DNA of 64,000 bases from Bacteroidota bacterium (GTDB lineage Bacteria; Bacteroidota; Bacteroidia; UBA4408), in the NCBI GenBank assembly GCA_963169745.1, contig CAUJCU010000021.1:62001-126000 (forward strand), written 5' to 3'. Position numbers and translations under genes: made by a program. The notes under the pieces were generated by a model. The model had not been told where the DNA came from. It did no database searches and saw nothing but the letters and a program-made list of their open reading frames with translations. This document shows positions 13,989 to 21,763 of the stretch, one piece after another. Within the stretch, counting starts at the first letter, position 1. Every line of letters starts with the position of its first letter.

Positions 13989-14300
13989 ATGAGTGCTGAA
14001 AATAAGCAAAATGAAATAAACATAGAACTTTCTGAAGAGTTGGCAGAAGGAACATATAGCAATTTGGCAATAATTACACACAGTAATGCTGAATTTATTG
14101 TTGACTTTATTAGAATTATGCCTCAAATGCCTAAAGCAAAGGTTAAATCAAGAATTCTGCTTACGCCACAACATGCAAAAAGACTCTTATTGGCACTAAA
14201 AGACAATGTTGCCAAATATGAAACTCAATTTGGTCCAATAAAGGATGCTGAAGGACCTGGAATTCCAATTAATTTTGGAGGCCCAACGGCACAAGCCTAA
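13989..14300 (+). CDS. DUF3467 family protein
   Basis: The 103-residue protein begins MSAENKQNEINIELSEE and carries segments I associate with DUF3467: YSNLAIITHSNAEFIVDF, MPKAKVKSRILLTPQHAKRLL and AKYETQFGPI. The family is small, soluble and of unknown function, and in Bacteroidota it usually sits right behind rpoC, as here. I chose ATG 13989 rather than the longer frame from 13953 because a candidate -7 box overlaps the latter. The ending GGPTAQA is typical low-complexity. Confidence 0.85.
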   Translation: MSAENKQNEINIELSEELAEGTYSNLAIITHSNAEFIVDFIRIMPQMPKAKVKSRILLTPQHAKRLLLALKDNVAKYETQFGPIKDAEGPGIPINFGGPTAQA

Positions 14301-14345
14301 TCCATTTTGAAATTTGATTGTATTTTCTTATTCGTAAATTCTTCT

Positions 14346-15854
14346 TTATTGAATTAGAGAAATACCCGTCATTTCTTTAGGTTGTTCCACATGCATAAGT
14401 TGCAGTATCGTAGGCGCAATATCAGCTAACTTTCCATTGTTTATATGCTTGTAATGAGGTGAAATTAAAATGCATGGAACAGGGTTTAAAGAGTGAGCTG
14501 TATTTGGGCTTCCATCATCATTTATCATATAATCGGCATTTCCATGGTCGGCAATTATAATAAAAGAGTAGTTCTGTTTTAGACCGGCCTCTACAATATC
14601 TTGCAAGCAATTATCTACGGTTTCTAATGCTTTAATAACTGCACTGTAAACACCGGTATGCCCTACCATATCAGGGTTAGCAAAGTTAAGGCAAATAAAA
14701 TCGGGTTGAATAGTGTTTATGGCATGTGTTATTTTTTCTTTAAGAGGAATAGCACTCATTTCAGGCTGTAAATCATAAGTTGCCACTTTAGGTGAAGGCT
14801 CCATAATGCGTGTTTCGCCCTCAAATACTTCTTCACGGCCTCCCGAAAAGAAAAATGTTACATGTGGGTATTTTTCTGTTTCTGCAGCACGCAATTGCGA
14901 TTTATGAGCCTTTGCCAGTACCTCACCTAATGTTTTATCCAAATTATCTTTTTCGAAACATACATGAACATTTTGAAACAATTCATCATAACGCGTCATG
15001 GTAGTATAATATAAAGGAAGCTTATTCATCATCTGCTCTTCCATATTTTTTTGTGTGAGAACATAAGTTATTTCTCGACAGCGATCTGTTCTAAAATTAA
15101 AACAAATAACAGCATCATGTTCTTTAATTATACCCTCGGTATTTATTATACAAGGTTTAATAAACTCATCGGTAATTCCATTTTGATACGAACTTTTTAA
15201 GGCTTCAATACCAGAATCAAATTTTTGACCACTTGCATGAACTAACAAGTCATAAGCTAATTTAACTCGCTCCCAGCGTTTATCGCGATCCATAGCATAA
15301 AATCTGCCCACAATAGAAGCAAGACGTGCAGTATAGTGATTTTGTACCAATTGTTGTTCTAGTTTTTCAATAAAACCTATTCCGCTTTTTGGGTCAGTAT
15401 CTCGGCCATCCATAAAGGCATGTATAAAAACTTTTTGAAGCCCCATGTCAGAAGCCATTTTGCAAAGGGCATACAAATGTGTATTATGACTGTGAACACC
15501 ACCATCGCTGAGCAGCCCCATTAAATGTAGGGGTTTATTGTTTTTTAAAGCATAATTCATGGTGTCAATTAAGGTTTGATTTTGGAAAAAGCTATAGTCC
15601 TTAATTGCTCTGTTTATTTTAACCAAATCTTGGTAAACGATACGCCCGGCTCCAATATTTAAATGCCCCACTTCGGAATTACCCATTTGTCCATCAGGCA
15701 AACCAACATCTTCGCCACATGCAAGCAAACTGCTATGTGGGTATTTTTGCCACAAACTATTAAAGTAAGGAACCTTGGCATGGGCTGTGGCATCAGCTTT
15801 TGAGCCATTTCCTATTCCCCAGCCATCAAGGATAATTAAAGCTACTTTATTCAT
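14346..15854 (-). CDS. gpmI: 2,3-bisphosphoglycerate-independent phosphoglycerate mutase
   Basis: The 502-residue protein interconverts 3- and 2-phosphoglycerate in glycolysis. It begins MNKVALIILDGWGIG with the metal-binding Asp, has the phosphoserine motif GQMGNSEVGHLNIGAGR (Ser about residue 62), HAFMDGRDTDP, and the C-terminal metal site IADHGNAD. Length is typical of the Mn-dependent alkaline-phosphatase-superfamily enzyme. It is the last gene of a four-gene minus-strand run, 4 nt after the histidine kinase, an unusual partner. Confidence 0.97.
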   Translation of the reverse strand: MNKVALIILDGWGIGNGSKADATAHAKVPYFNSLWQKYPHSSLLACGEDVGLPDGQMGNSEVGHLNIGAGRIVYQDLVKINRAIKDYSFFQNQTLIDTMNYALKNNKPLHLMGLLSDGGVHSHNTHLYALCKMASDMGLQKVFIHAFMDGRDTDPKSGIGFIEKLEQQLVQNHYTARLASIVGRFYAMDRDKRWERVKLAYDLLVHASGQKFDSGIEALKSSYQNGITDEFIKPCIINTEGIIKEHDAVICFNFRTDRCREITYVLTQKNMEEQMMNKLPLYYTTMTRYDELFQNVHVCFEKDNLDKTLGEVLAKAHKSQLRAAETEKYPHVTFFFSGGREEVFEGETRIMEPSPKVATYDLQPEMSAIPLKEKITHAINTIQPDFICLNFANPDMVGHTGVYSAVIKALETVDNCLQDIVEAGLKQNYSFIIIADHGNADYMINDDGSPNTAHSLNPVPCILISPHYKHINNGKLADIAPTILQLMHVEQPKEMTGISLIQ

Positions 15855-15858
15855 GTTT

Positions 15859-16845
15859 TTAACTGTTGTTTAATTGAATGGTAAAAATAGTGCCTTTAGG
15901 ACTGTTTGGTGTAATAAAAATTTGTCCGTGATGCAATTTTACAAGGTTCTTTACAATGTATAAACCCAACCCTGTGCCTTTTGAATTTCTTGTTTCTTCG
16001 TTATCAGCACGATAAAATTTTTGAAAAACCAAGGCGGTCTCTGTAGGAGAAATGCCACGCCCTTCATCTTTAATTTCTAATGTAATTTGTGCGTCCTGAT
16101 TTTGCTTAAGTGAAATATAAATTCCGGTGTTTTCGGACGAGTAACGTGCCGCATTATCTATTAAATTAATAAGAACAGATGCAAAAGCCTGCTCATCGCC
16201 TTTATACCAGATGCCTTCGGTAATATGAGTTTGTACATGATGTTTACGGAGTAATGTTTCCTTTAAACTAGTTATGGTCATTTGACATAATTCAGACAAA
16301 TTGAAATGATTTTTTTGAAAAAGATAGGCACTGTTTTCGAGCCGATTTGCAAGCAATATTTTTTCAACCAATATGTTTAAACGATCGGTTTCTTGTAAAG
16401 CTTGTTGTAAAACAAATTCTTGTTTATCTACTGTTAACTGGTGTTTAAGTAAAGTTTCTATTTGTAAACGGATGGCTGTAATGGGAGTTTTAAGCTCGTG
16501 AGTAACGGATAAAACAAAGTTTTTTTGTTGCCTCCCTAAATTAAGTTCTGCTTTTAAAGCCCTACGCGTACGAAAAATACCCATTCCTAAAATAAGAGCA
16601 AAAACAGTTCCTTCACCGGCTATCATGAGCCACCGCTTGTAAAGTTTATCGTTTAGTTCTTTATGAGCAGTTTCAAGCTCTTGCGGATTAGGGTTAGAAT
16701 AAACTTCAATTTTTAATTTTAAATCATGAACTTCTTTATTCAAGCTATTGATCATATAAGCCCACCAACAAAATTGCAAAACAACATAAATTACTAATAA
16801 GTAAAACTGAAATAATGCTTTGCCCGAAACATATTTTGCAATCAT
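15859..16845 (-). CDS. Membrane sensor histidine kinase (HisKA/HATPase)
   Basis: From ATG 16845 the protein has 328 residues: transmembrane helix 1 (about 11-33), a short periplasmic stretch of about 38 residues, transmembrane helix 2 (about 72-92), then an H box VTHELKTPITAIR with His116. The ATPase domain has N box LINLIDNAARYSS, G1 DEGRGIS and G2 KGTGLGLYIVKNL. All catalytic boxes look intact. The longer frame to 16857 would start at TTG and abut the upstream stop. No response regulator is adjacent, so the partner is unknown. The very small sensor region suggests sensing in or near the membrane. Confidence 0.92.
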   Translation of the reverse strand: MIAKYVSGKALFQFYLLVIYVVLQFCWWAYMINSLNKEVHDLKLKIEVYSNPNPQELETAHKELNDKLYKRWLMIAGEGTVFALILGMGIFRTRRALKAELNLGRQQKNFVLSVTHELKTPITAIRLQIETLLKHQLTVDKQEFVLQQALQETDRLNILVEKILLANRLENSAYLFQKNHFNLSELCQMTITSLKETLLRKHHVQTHITEGIWYKGDEQAFASVLINLIDNAARYSSENTGIYISLKQNQDAQITLEIKDEGRGISPTETALVFQKFYRADNEETRNSKGTGLGLYIVKNLVKLHHGQIFITPNSPKGTIFTIQLNNS

Positions 16846-16857
16846 GTCTGTAAGCAA

Positions 16858-17637
16858 TTATATCCCTTTAAACAGGGGCATTCTTTTTTCTAAAAAAGCA
16901 GATACTCCTTCTTGGTAATCATACGAGGAAGCAGCTATTACTTGCATTTCTGCTTCGGCTGCCAATTGATCTTCTAAGTTATTTGTATATGAACGGTATA
17001 TTAGTTGTTTGGTTAAAGCTAAAGCTTTAGTAGGCATGGCAGCCAACTTTTGAGCTATGGCAATAGCTTCGTTTTCTAAGTTATCTGCTGTGGCAGTTTT
17101 ATATATCATTCCCATTTGTAGGGCCTCAGGAGCACTTACTTTGTCGCCTAAAAGCATTAATGATAAAGCCCGCTGAGTGCCTATTAAACGAGGCAGAAAA
17201 AAAGTTCCACCACTGTCGGGAATTAATCCAATTTTGCTGAATGCCTGTATAAAAGAAGATTGCTCAGAAGCAATAACGACATCACATGCTAACGCAATAT
17301 TAGCACCTGCACCTGCTGCCACTCCATTAACAGCACAAACAACAGGTTTTTCAATATGTCTGATTAGGGTTATTATGGGGTTATAATGCTCTACAACAAT
17401 TTTTTCTATTCCCGGACCTTCAGCATCAATAGCCTCAGATAAATCTTGACCGGCACAAAAGGCCTTGCCGTTTCCAGATAACAGCAAGGCTCTGATATGT
17501 TGATTATGGCGCGCTTCAATTAAAGTATTTTGAAGGGCTAAGGCCATGTCTTTATTAAAACTGTTAAGTACTTCGGGACGGTTGAGTTTAATAATTAGTA
17601 CAGTGCCATTAATTTGTGTTTCAATAGTAGCATTCAT
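16858..17637 (-). CDS. Enoyl-CoA hydratase/isomerase family protein, PaaG-like
   Basis: The 259-residue crotonase-fold protein has the substrate-binding GKAFCAGQDLSEA (about residues 57-69) and the oxyanion-hole segment AVNGVAAGAGANIALACD (about 103-120), then SKIGLIPDSGGTFFLPRLIG, where Asp replaces a usual acidic partner as in PaaG-type isomerases. It follows the paaD-like gene by 9 nt, which makes the ring-1,2-epoxyphenylacetyl-CoA isomerase role likely, though a general enoyl-CoA hydratase cannot be excluded. The ring-oxygenase subunits paaABCE are not in the window. Confidence 0.85.
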   Translation of the reverse strand: MNATIETQINGTVLIIKLNRPEVLNSFNKDMALALQNTLIEARHNQHIRALLLSGNGKAFCAGQDLSEAIDAEGPGIEKIVVEHYNPIITLIRHIEKPVVCAVNGVAAGAGANIALACDVVIASEQSSFIQAFSKIGLIPDSGGTFFLPRLIGTQRALSLMLLGDKVSAPEALQMGMIYKTATADNLENEAIAIAQKLAAMPTKALALTKQLIYRSYTNNLEDQLAAEAEMQVIAASSYDYQEGVSAFLEKRMPLFKGI

Positions 17638-17646
17638 AGTGAATAG

Positions 17647-18138
17647 TTATAAGCATTTAAAATAGTCAAATGGCTCCAGGCAATCTAGGCATTTATATAA
17701 GGCTTTGCAAGCTGTACTTCCAAAATGATTTATGACCTCTGTATGCTCTGAACCACATTGTGGGCATTTTACAATTGCCCGGTTTTTTCCGAATAATACA
17801 GACTTGTTAGAAGAAGCCTTTTCGGGGGGCGCAATACCGTATGCCCGTAGTTTTTCTTTTGCTGCATCGGTAATCCAATCAGTAGTCCAAGCAGGGGATA
17901 GCACAGTAATTACTTTGTTATGAGCGTATCCATGTTTTACCAATATTTTTTTAATGTCATCTTCAATATGCTGCATAGCCGGACAGCCTGTATAAGTGGG
18001 TGTAATGGTTACTTGTACGATGTCGTTTTTAATGTCAATACTTCTAAGCATTCCCAGTTCTTCAATAGTTATAACTGGAATTTCAGGGTCTGGTATAGCC
18101 CTTATTTCATCAATAGCTTCTTGTAACAAATTTCGCAT
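17647..18138 (-). CDS. paaD: Phenylacetyl-CoA epoxidase subunit PaaD-like
   Basis: From ATG 18138 the product is 163 residues. The N-terminal part is a MIP18/DUF59-like domain (AIPDPEIPVITIEELGMLRS, TYTGCPAMQHIEDDI), and the C-terminal part has a zinc-ribbon-like Cys set (KCPQCG, STACKALYKCLDC). PaaD is needed for the phenylacetyl-CoA epoxidase, probably in iron-sulfur or metal-cofactor assembly. The earlier TTG at 18147 overlaps the -7 box, so ATG 18138 is preferred. It heads an operon with the PaaG-like gene. Confidence 0.9.
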   Translation of the reverse strand: MRNLLQEAIDEIRAIPDPEIPVITIEELGMLRSIDIKNDIVQVTITPTYTGCPAMQHIEDDIKKILVKHGYAHNKVITVLSPAWTTDWITDAAKEKLRAYGIAPPEKASSNKSVLFGKNRAIVKCPQCGSEHTEVINHFGSTACKALYKCLDCLEPFDYFKCL

Positions 18139-18144
18139 AAGATA

Positions 18145-18176
18145 CAAAGTTAGTATTAATTATTTGCTTTTTCAAA
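18145..18176 (-). promoter_or_regulatory. Strong Bacteroidota promoter of the paaD-paaG-kinase-gpmI operon
   Basis: On the minus strand TTTG (18173-18176), 20 nt, TAACTTTG (18145-18152) match the consensus exactly. The expected start point (18138-18140) coincides with the paaD ATG at 18138, implying a leaderless or nearly leaderless mRNA. Confidence 0.7.
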
Positions 18177-18608
18177 TGCTCTTAACTCTCTTAAACCCCC
18201 TAATATCAAAAGCTACAGAACTGTTTTTGAGTGTACCTAACAGCAATCTATAAATATTTTATACCCCCTTTAAACAAGATAACCATTTTATTTACGCTAA
18301 ACTACCTGTAGTAAAATGGGCAGCCTTTTTTATTAAACCAATTCGGGCTGTAGGAGTCTGAAAAAAGTACTCTATTGGTGCAATCTCCCTGCAATTTATG
18401 ATTATAGCATACAAACTTAAATACTAAACTCAAGGATGCTTTTAATTTTTAAAATAACTATACCAAGCAAAGTTCTTTCAAAAAAAATGAAATATGATAA
18501 GCAAACATACGGTATAAATCCTTTTGTTGATTTATAAATTGAAGCTCAAGAATAGAGGCTTTGTGTTTTATTAGATACTCTAGTAAATATAAAAAAGCTA
18601 AGGAAACG
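18148..18608. other. Non-coding spacer of 461 bp
   Basis: Apart from the paaD promoter at its left end this AT-rich spacer shows no ORF with convincing codon use and no tRNA or known RNA family. An imperfect 9-bp inverted repeat (18567-18587) lies near the 3' end of the thioredoxin-like gene; it lacks a U tract in the right direction, so I do not call it a terminator. A gene remnant is possible but not demonstrable. Confidence 0.4.
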
Positions 18609-19208
18609 CTAGTCAATCCCCTTTAGAGTTTCAATCAGCTCTTGTTGCAAAGCTATATTCTTATTTTTAGCATACCACAAATGAAGTTTTTCTTTAATTG
18701 TTTCCATATCAACTTGCTCGTTTTTGAGTTGGGTAATAATTTTTTGTGCCTCCGCAGGACGTGGCCCCCAGTGAGCCATAAGCCTATCCCCCTTTTCATT
18801 TAGTATCAGTAATTTGGGGATTGCTCTGCCGCCATTGGTAAGAAAACGATCAATCAATTCAGGATTTTCATCTCGCAAAACAATTTTTAATTGAATATTT
18901 GGTGATTGTGCAGCTATTACAGAAAAGAAGGGAACAATTTGAGCTGCATCACCACACCAACCTTCAGAAATGACAAGCCATTGTTGTTTTTCTTTAATAT
19001 GCTGCAAGGTATTTTTAAGTTCTTCCGAAATAACACCTGTTTTCTCTACACGATTCATGCGGTGAATGTTCAACTCTGTATATTTTACCAAATCGTTACT
19101 TTGTTCCGAACCGGTAACCTTTCCTTGTTTAAGAAGCTGTTCAACTAATTGACGATAGGTAGTGTAATTCATTGCTTTAAGTAAGTAGCTTTCAAAAGAT
19201 GTTTCCAT
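18609..19208 (-). CDS. Thioredoxin-fold protein with a single active-site cysteine
   Basis: The 199-residue protein aligns by pattern with the cytosolic thioredoxin-like family of Bacteroidota: QQWLVISEGWCGDAAQIVPFF (about residues 73-94) replaces the WCxxC site by WCGDA, so only one Cys is present, and GGRAIPKLLILN contains the cis-Pro loop. The fold is therefore retained but a two-Cys redox cycle is not possible at this site; monothiol chemistry or binding is more likely. No signal peptide is seen. ATG 19208 (METSFES) is used; a second Met at residue 13 is possible. Confidence 0.8.
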   Translation of the reverse strand: METSFESYLLKAMNYTTYRQLVEQLLKQGKVTGSEQSNDLVKYTELNIHRMNRVEKTGVISEELKNTLQHIKEKQQWLVISEGWCGDAAQIVPFFSVIAAQSPNIQLKIVLRDENPELIDRFLTNGGRAIPKLLILNEKGDRLMAHWGPRPAEAQKIITQLKNEQVDMETIKEKLHLWYAKNKNIALQQELIETLKGID

Positions 19209-19238
19209 ATTATTTTTATTTTAAAGAGTAGTATTATT

Positions 19239-20528
19239 TTAGCTTAACGAAAGTAAGCCTTTAACAATAACTGTAATGCTTTGTTCTAATTGTTCATTAT
19301 TGTGTGCAGCGCTTATAAAACCTACCTCATATCCTGAAGGGCCTAAATACACACCATTATCCAATAAATAGCGGTGAAAGTCTCTAAATTTTTGCATGCT
19401 GTTACTATTAATTTCTGATGCTGAAGAAATGAACTCTTTTTCAGTAAAGGCAATCCAAAAAATACTGCCTAAATGCAAAATTTTAAAAGGGATACGACTA
19501 TCTTTTGCTTGTTCTGATATTTGAGTAACAAAATAATGTGTTTTTTGTGTGAGCATCTCATAGAATCCGGGTTGCAAACAACGTTTTAACTGGGCTATTC
19601 CCGCTGCCATTGCAACAGGGTTACCGCTAAGAGTTCCGGCTTGATACATAGGCCCGTCTGGAGAAACCTGAGCCATAATTTCGTTAGAGGAAGCATAAGC
19701 ACCCACAGGCAAGCCACCGCCTATTATTTTTCCATAAGTAATAATATCAGGTTTTATTTGATAGTAGCCTGCAGCACCTGTAAAACCAAGTCTAAATCCA
19801 CTAATAACCTCATCAAAAATAAGTAAGGTTTTATGTTTTGTGCAGATCTCGCGCAAAAACAATAAGTATTCTTTAGATTGAATTAAAAGTCCGTTATTTG
19901 CCGGTACTGGTTCAATAATAATACAAGCTATTTGGTTTTTAAATGTTTCAAAGGCTTCTTCCAAGGCTGCTTTATTGTTTAACTCCACCACAATAGTTTC
20001 GTTTACAAAAGATTCAGGAATTCCGGCCGAAGATGTATTTCCAAAAGTTACTAATCCTGATCCGGCTTTAACCAACAACGAATCACTATGACCATGGTAG
20101 CAACCTTCAAATTTTAATACTTTATGTCGGCCTGTATAAGCTCTGGCCAGCCGTATAGCACTCATTACAGCTTCGGTTCCAGAACTTACAAATCGCAACT
20201 TTTCGATAAACGGATTATGAGTTAAAATAAGGGAAGCTAAATCATTTTCCAGGGCAGTAGGAGCCCCAAATGAGCTCCCATTTTGGGCAGTTTCTGTTAT
20301 GGCGTTTACCACTTCATCAGGAGCATGGCCTAAAATTAGAGGCCCCCATGAACAACAAAAATCAATATATTTATTATCATCTTCATCCCAAACAAAGGCT
20401 CCTTTGCCTTTTTTCATAAATAAAGGGGTACCACCTACCGATCGAAATGCACGCACCGGGCTGTTTACGCCACCTGGAAAATAAGTTTTTGCTTTTTCAA
20501 ATAGCGCTTCAGAATGATTTCGGGTCAT
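19239..20528 (-). CDS. hemL: Glutamate-1-semialdehyde 2,1-aminomutase
   Basis: The product from ATG 20528 (429 residues, MTRNHSEALFEKAKTYFPGG) fits the family length. It makes 5-aminolevulinate from glutamate-1-semialdehyde, the last step of the C5 route to haem. Seen: FPGGVNSPVRAFRSVGG, SSGTEAVMSAIRLARAYTGR, IFDEVISGFR and the PLP-lysine segment ITYGKIIGGGLPVGAY. The longer frame to 20603 would run through the promoter and is rejected. It is divergent from the DUF1569-like gene. Confidence 0.96.
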   Translation of the reverse strand: MTRNHSEALFEKAKTYFPGGVNSPVRAFRSVGGTPLFMKKGKGAFVWDEDDNKYIDFCCSWGPLILGHAPDEVVNAITETAQNGSSFGAPTALENDLASLILTHNPFIEKLRFVSSGTEAVMSAIRLARAYTGRHKVLKFEGCYHGHSDSLLVKAGSGLVTFGNTSSAGIPESFVNETIVVELNNKAALEEAFETFKNQIACIIIEPVPANNGLLIQSKEYLLFLREICTKHKTLLIFDEVISGFRLGFTGAAGYYQIKPDIITYGKIIGGGLPVGAYASSNEIMAQVSPDGPMYQAGTLSGNPVAMAAGIAQLKRCLQPGFYEMLTQKTHYFVTQISEQAKDSRIPFKILHLGSIFWIAFTEKEFISSASEINSNSMQKFRDFHRYLLDNGVYLGPSGYEVGFISAAHNNEQLEQSITVIVKGLLSLS

Positions 20529-20566
20529 ATATACTTTATTTTTAGTGGCTTTAATGAAAGATGCTA

Positions 20567-20574
20567 CAAAGTTA
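20567..20574 (-). promoter_or_regulatory. -7 box of hemL
   Basis: TAACTTTG on the minus strand matches TAnnTTTG exactly. Start of transcription would fall near 20560, about 30 nt before ATG 20528. No well-spaced -33 TTG was found (the nearest TTTG, at 20601-20604, is 26 nt away). Confidence 0.5.
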
Positions 20575-20582
20575 TACATTTG
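20575..20582 (+). promoter_or_regulatory. -7 box of the DUF1569-like gene
   Basis: TACATTTG matches TAnnTTTG exactly and directly abuts the opposite-strand hemL box. Start near 20588 precedes ATG 20604. No good -33 element was seen. Confidence 0.5.
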
Positions 20583-20603
20583 CCCATCTATTATTTGTAA
20601 CAA

Positions 20604-21071
20604 ATGCTACATTCAGAAAAATTATATTTTATCAAACATACGGTACCTGATTTATTATTACAGCTAAGTCCCAATACCATGGGAAAGTGGGGAGTTCTTA
20701 ATGCACAGCAAATGATAGAACATTTAAGCGAATCGGTACAGATGGCCAATGGAAAAATAAAAACAGAACTGTTAACCCCCGAAGAGCATCTTGAAAAATT
20801 AAGAACATTTATGTTGAGTGATAAACCATTTAAAGAAAATACAAAAAATGCACTAATGAGTAGTGAGCCTTTACCACCAAAGCACAAAGGTATGAATGAA
20901 GCGGTAGAGGAACTACGCCAGGAAATTCAGGATTTTATAGTTTATTTTGAGAGCTCGCATGAAAAAAAAGTGATAAATCCTTTTTTTGGAGCTTTGAACT
21001 TTGAAGAATATACGCACCTACTTCATAAGCACTTTAAACACCACTGCCAACAATTTAATTTACTTCAATAA
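20604..21071 (+). CDS. DUF1569/DinB-like small helical protein
   Basis: The 155-residue protein appears all-helical with spaced histidines (AQQMIEHLSESVQMANG, about residues 34-50; EEYTHLLHKHFKHHCQQF, about 134-151), the pattern of DinB/DUF1569 four-helix bundles that often bind a metal through three His. Its biochemical role is unknown. It starts at ATG 20604, 21 nt past a -7 box shared back-to-back with hemL, and is followed 12 nt later by the SET-domain gene, probably one transcript. No signal peptide. Confidence 0.7.
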   Translation: MLHSEKLYFIKHTVPDLLLQLSPNTMGKWGVLNAQQMIEHLSESVQMANGKIKTELLTPEEHLEKLRTFMLSDKPFKENTKNALMSSEPLPPKHKGMNEAVEELRQEIQDFIVYFESSHEKKVINPFFGALNFEEYTHLLHKHFKHHCQQFNLLQ

Positions 21072-21083
21072 TAAAATTGCTTT

Positions 21084-21515
21084 ATGGCTCAACAAAAAAC
21101 ATTATTCGTAAATGAATCTGATCTTTTTATACAAGATAGTACACTGCCTGCTTGTGGCAAAGGCTTATTTACCAAAGTGCCGATTAAAGCTGGAACAATT
21201 ATAGTAGAATATAAAGGAGAAAAGATTACTTGGAAAGAAGGATTAAGAAGAAATGAAAAACACCCCCACCAATCGCCTTACTTATTTTACATAAGTGCAA
21301 ATAATTGTATTGATGCTGAATATACACCGAGTGCCCTTGCCCGCTATGCCAACGATGCCCAAGGTCATACTCGTGTAAAAGGCATTCGAAATAATGCCGA
21401 GTACACGATAATAAATAAAGTACCCTTTATTAAGGCCATAAAGAATATAAAAGCAGGCCAGGAAGTTTTTGTAAGTTATGGACAAGACTATTGGAAAGCA
21501 TTAAAGAAAAATTAA
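21084..21515 (+). CDS. SET-domain protein
   Basis: The 143-residue protein is close to a bare SET domain: start strand LPACGKGLFTKVPIKAGTII (about residues 20-39), ARYANDAQG (about 90-98, corresponding to the RFxNHxC motif), NNAEYTII, and ending in VSYGQDYWKALKK, the YGxxYW-type C-terminal motif. SET enzymes methylate lysine on proteins using SAM; in bacteria substrates are mostly unknown. Pre-SET and post-SET cysteines are absent. The substitution HxC to DAQ in the active-site motif might lower activity. Confidence 0.8.
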   Translation: MAQQKTLFVNESDLFIQDSTLPACGKGLFTKVPIKAGTIIVEYKGEKITWKEGLRRNEKHPHQSPYLFYISANNCIDAEYTPSALARYANDAQGHTRVKGIRNNAEYTIINKVPFIKAIKNIKAGQEVFVSYGQDYWKALKKN

Positions 21516-21737
21516 TCCTTAATCGAGGCTAATGAGATAAATGGAGAAATTGGCTTCAAATTAAAAATCGAAAATAAATACAAGCCAATAACTTTATAGA
21601 AATTATGCTCTAACTTTTGTAGTTTAATATTTTAACCCTTGCAGCAATCGTATATTTAATTTTATTTGGTTCAAGTGAAATTAAGAACACGCTATAAACA
21701 CATCTAAAAGTCATCTGCTTACTCACGTAAATTTTAA

Positions 21738-21745
21738 TACTTTTG
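21738..21745 (+). promoter_or_regulatory. -7 box of the PBP1A gene
   Basis: TACTTTTG matches TAnnTTTG and lies 18 nt upstream of the ATG at 21764. No TTG at ideal distance; spacing region reads CTG around 21715-21717. The 21516-21737 spacer otherwise shows nothing recognisable. Confidence 0.5.
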
Positions 21746-21763
21746 TAGGTCTATTATTTCATC

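Noticed and set aside
18567-18587. Terminator for the thioredoxin-like gene
   Set aside because: The 9-bp imperfect repeat is AT-rich and lacks a U run in the direction of transcription.
20529-20603. N-terminal extension of hemL to 20603
   Set aside because: It would run through the hemL -7 box, and the protein from ATG 20528 already has the family's N-terminus.
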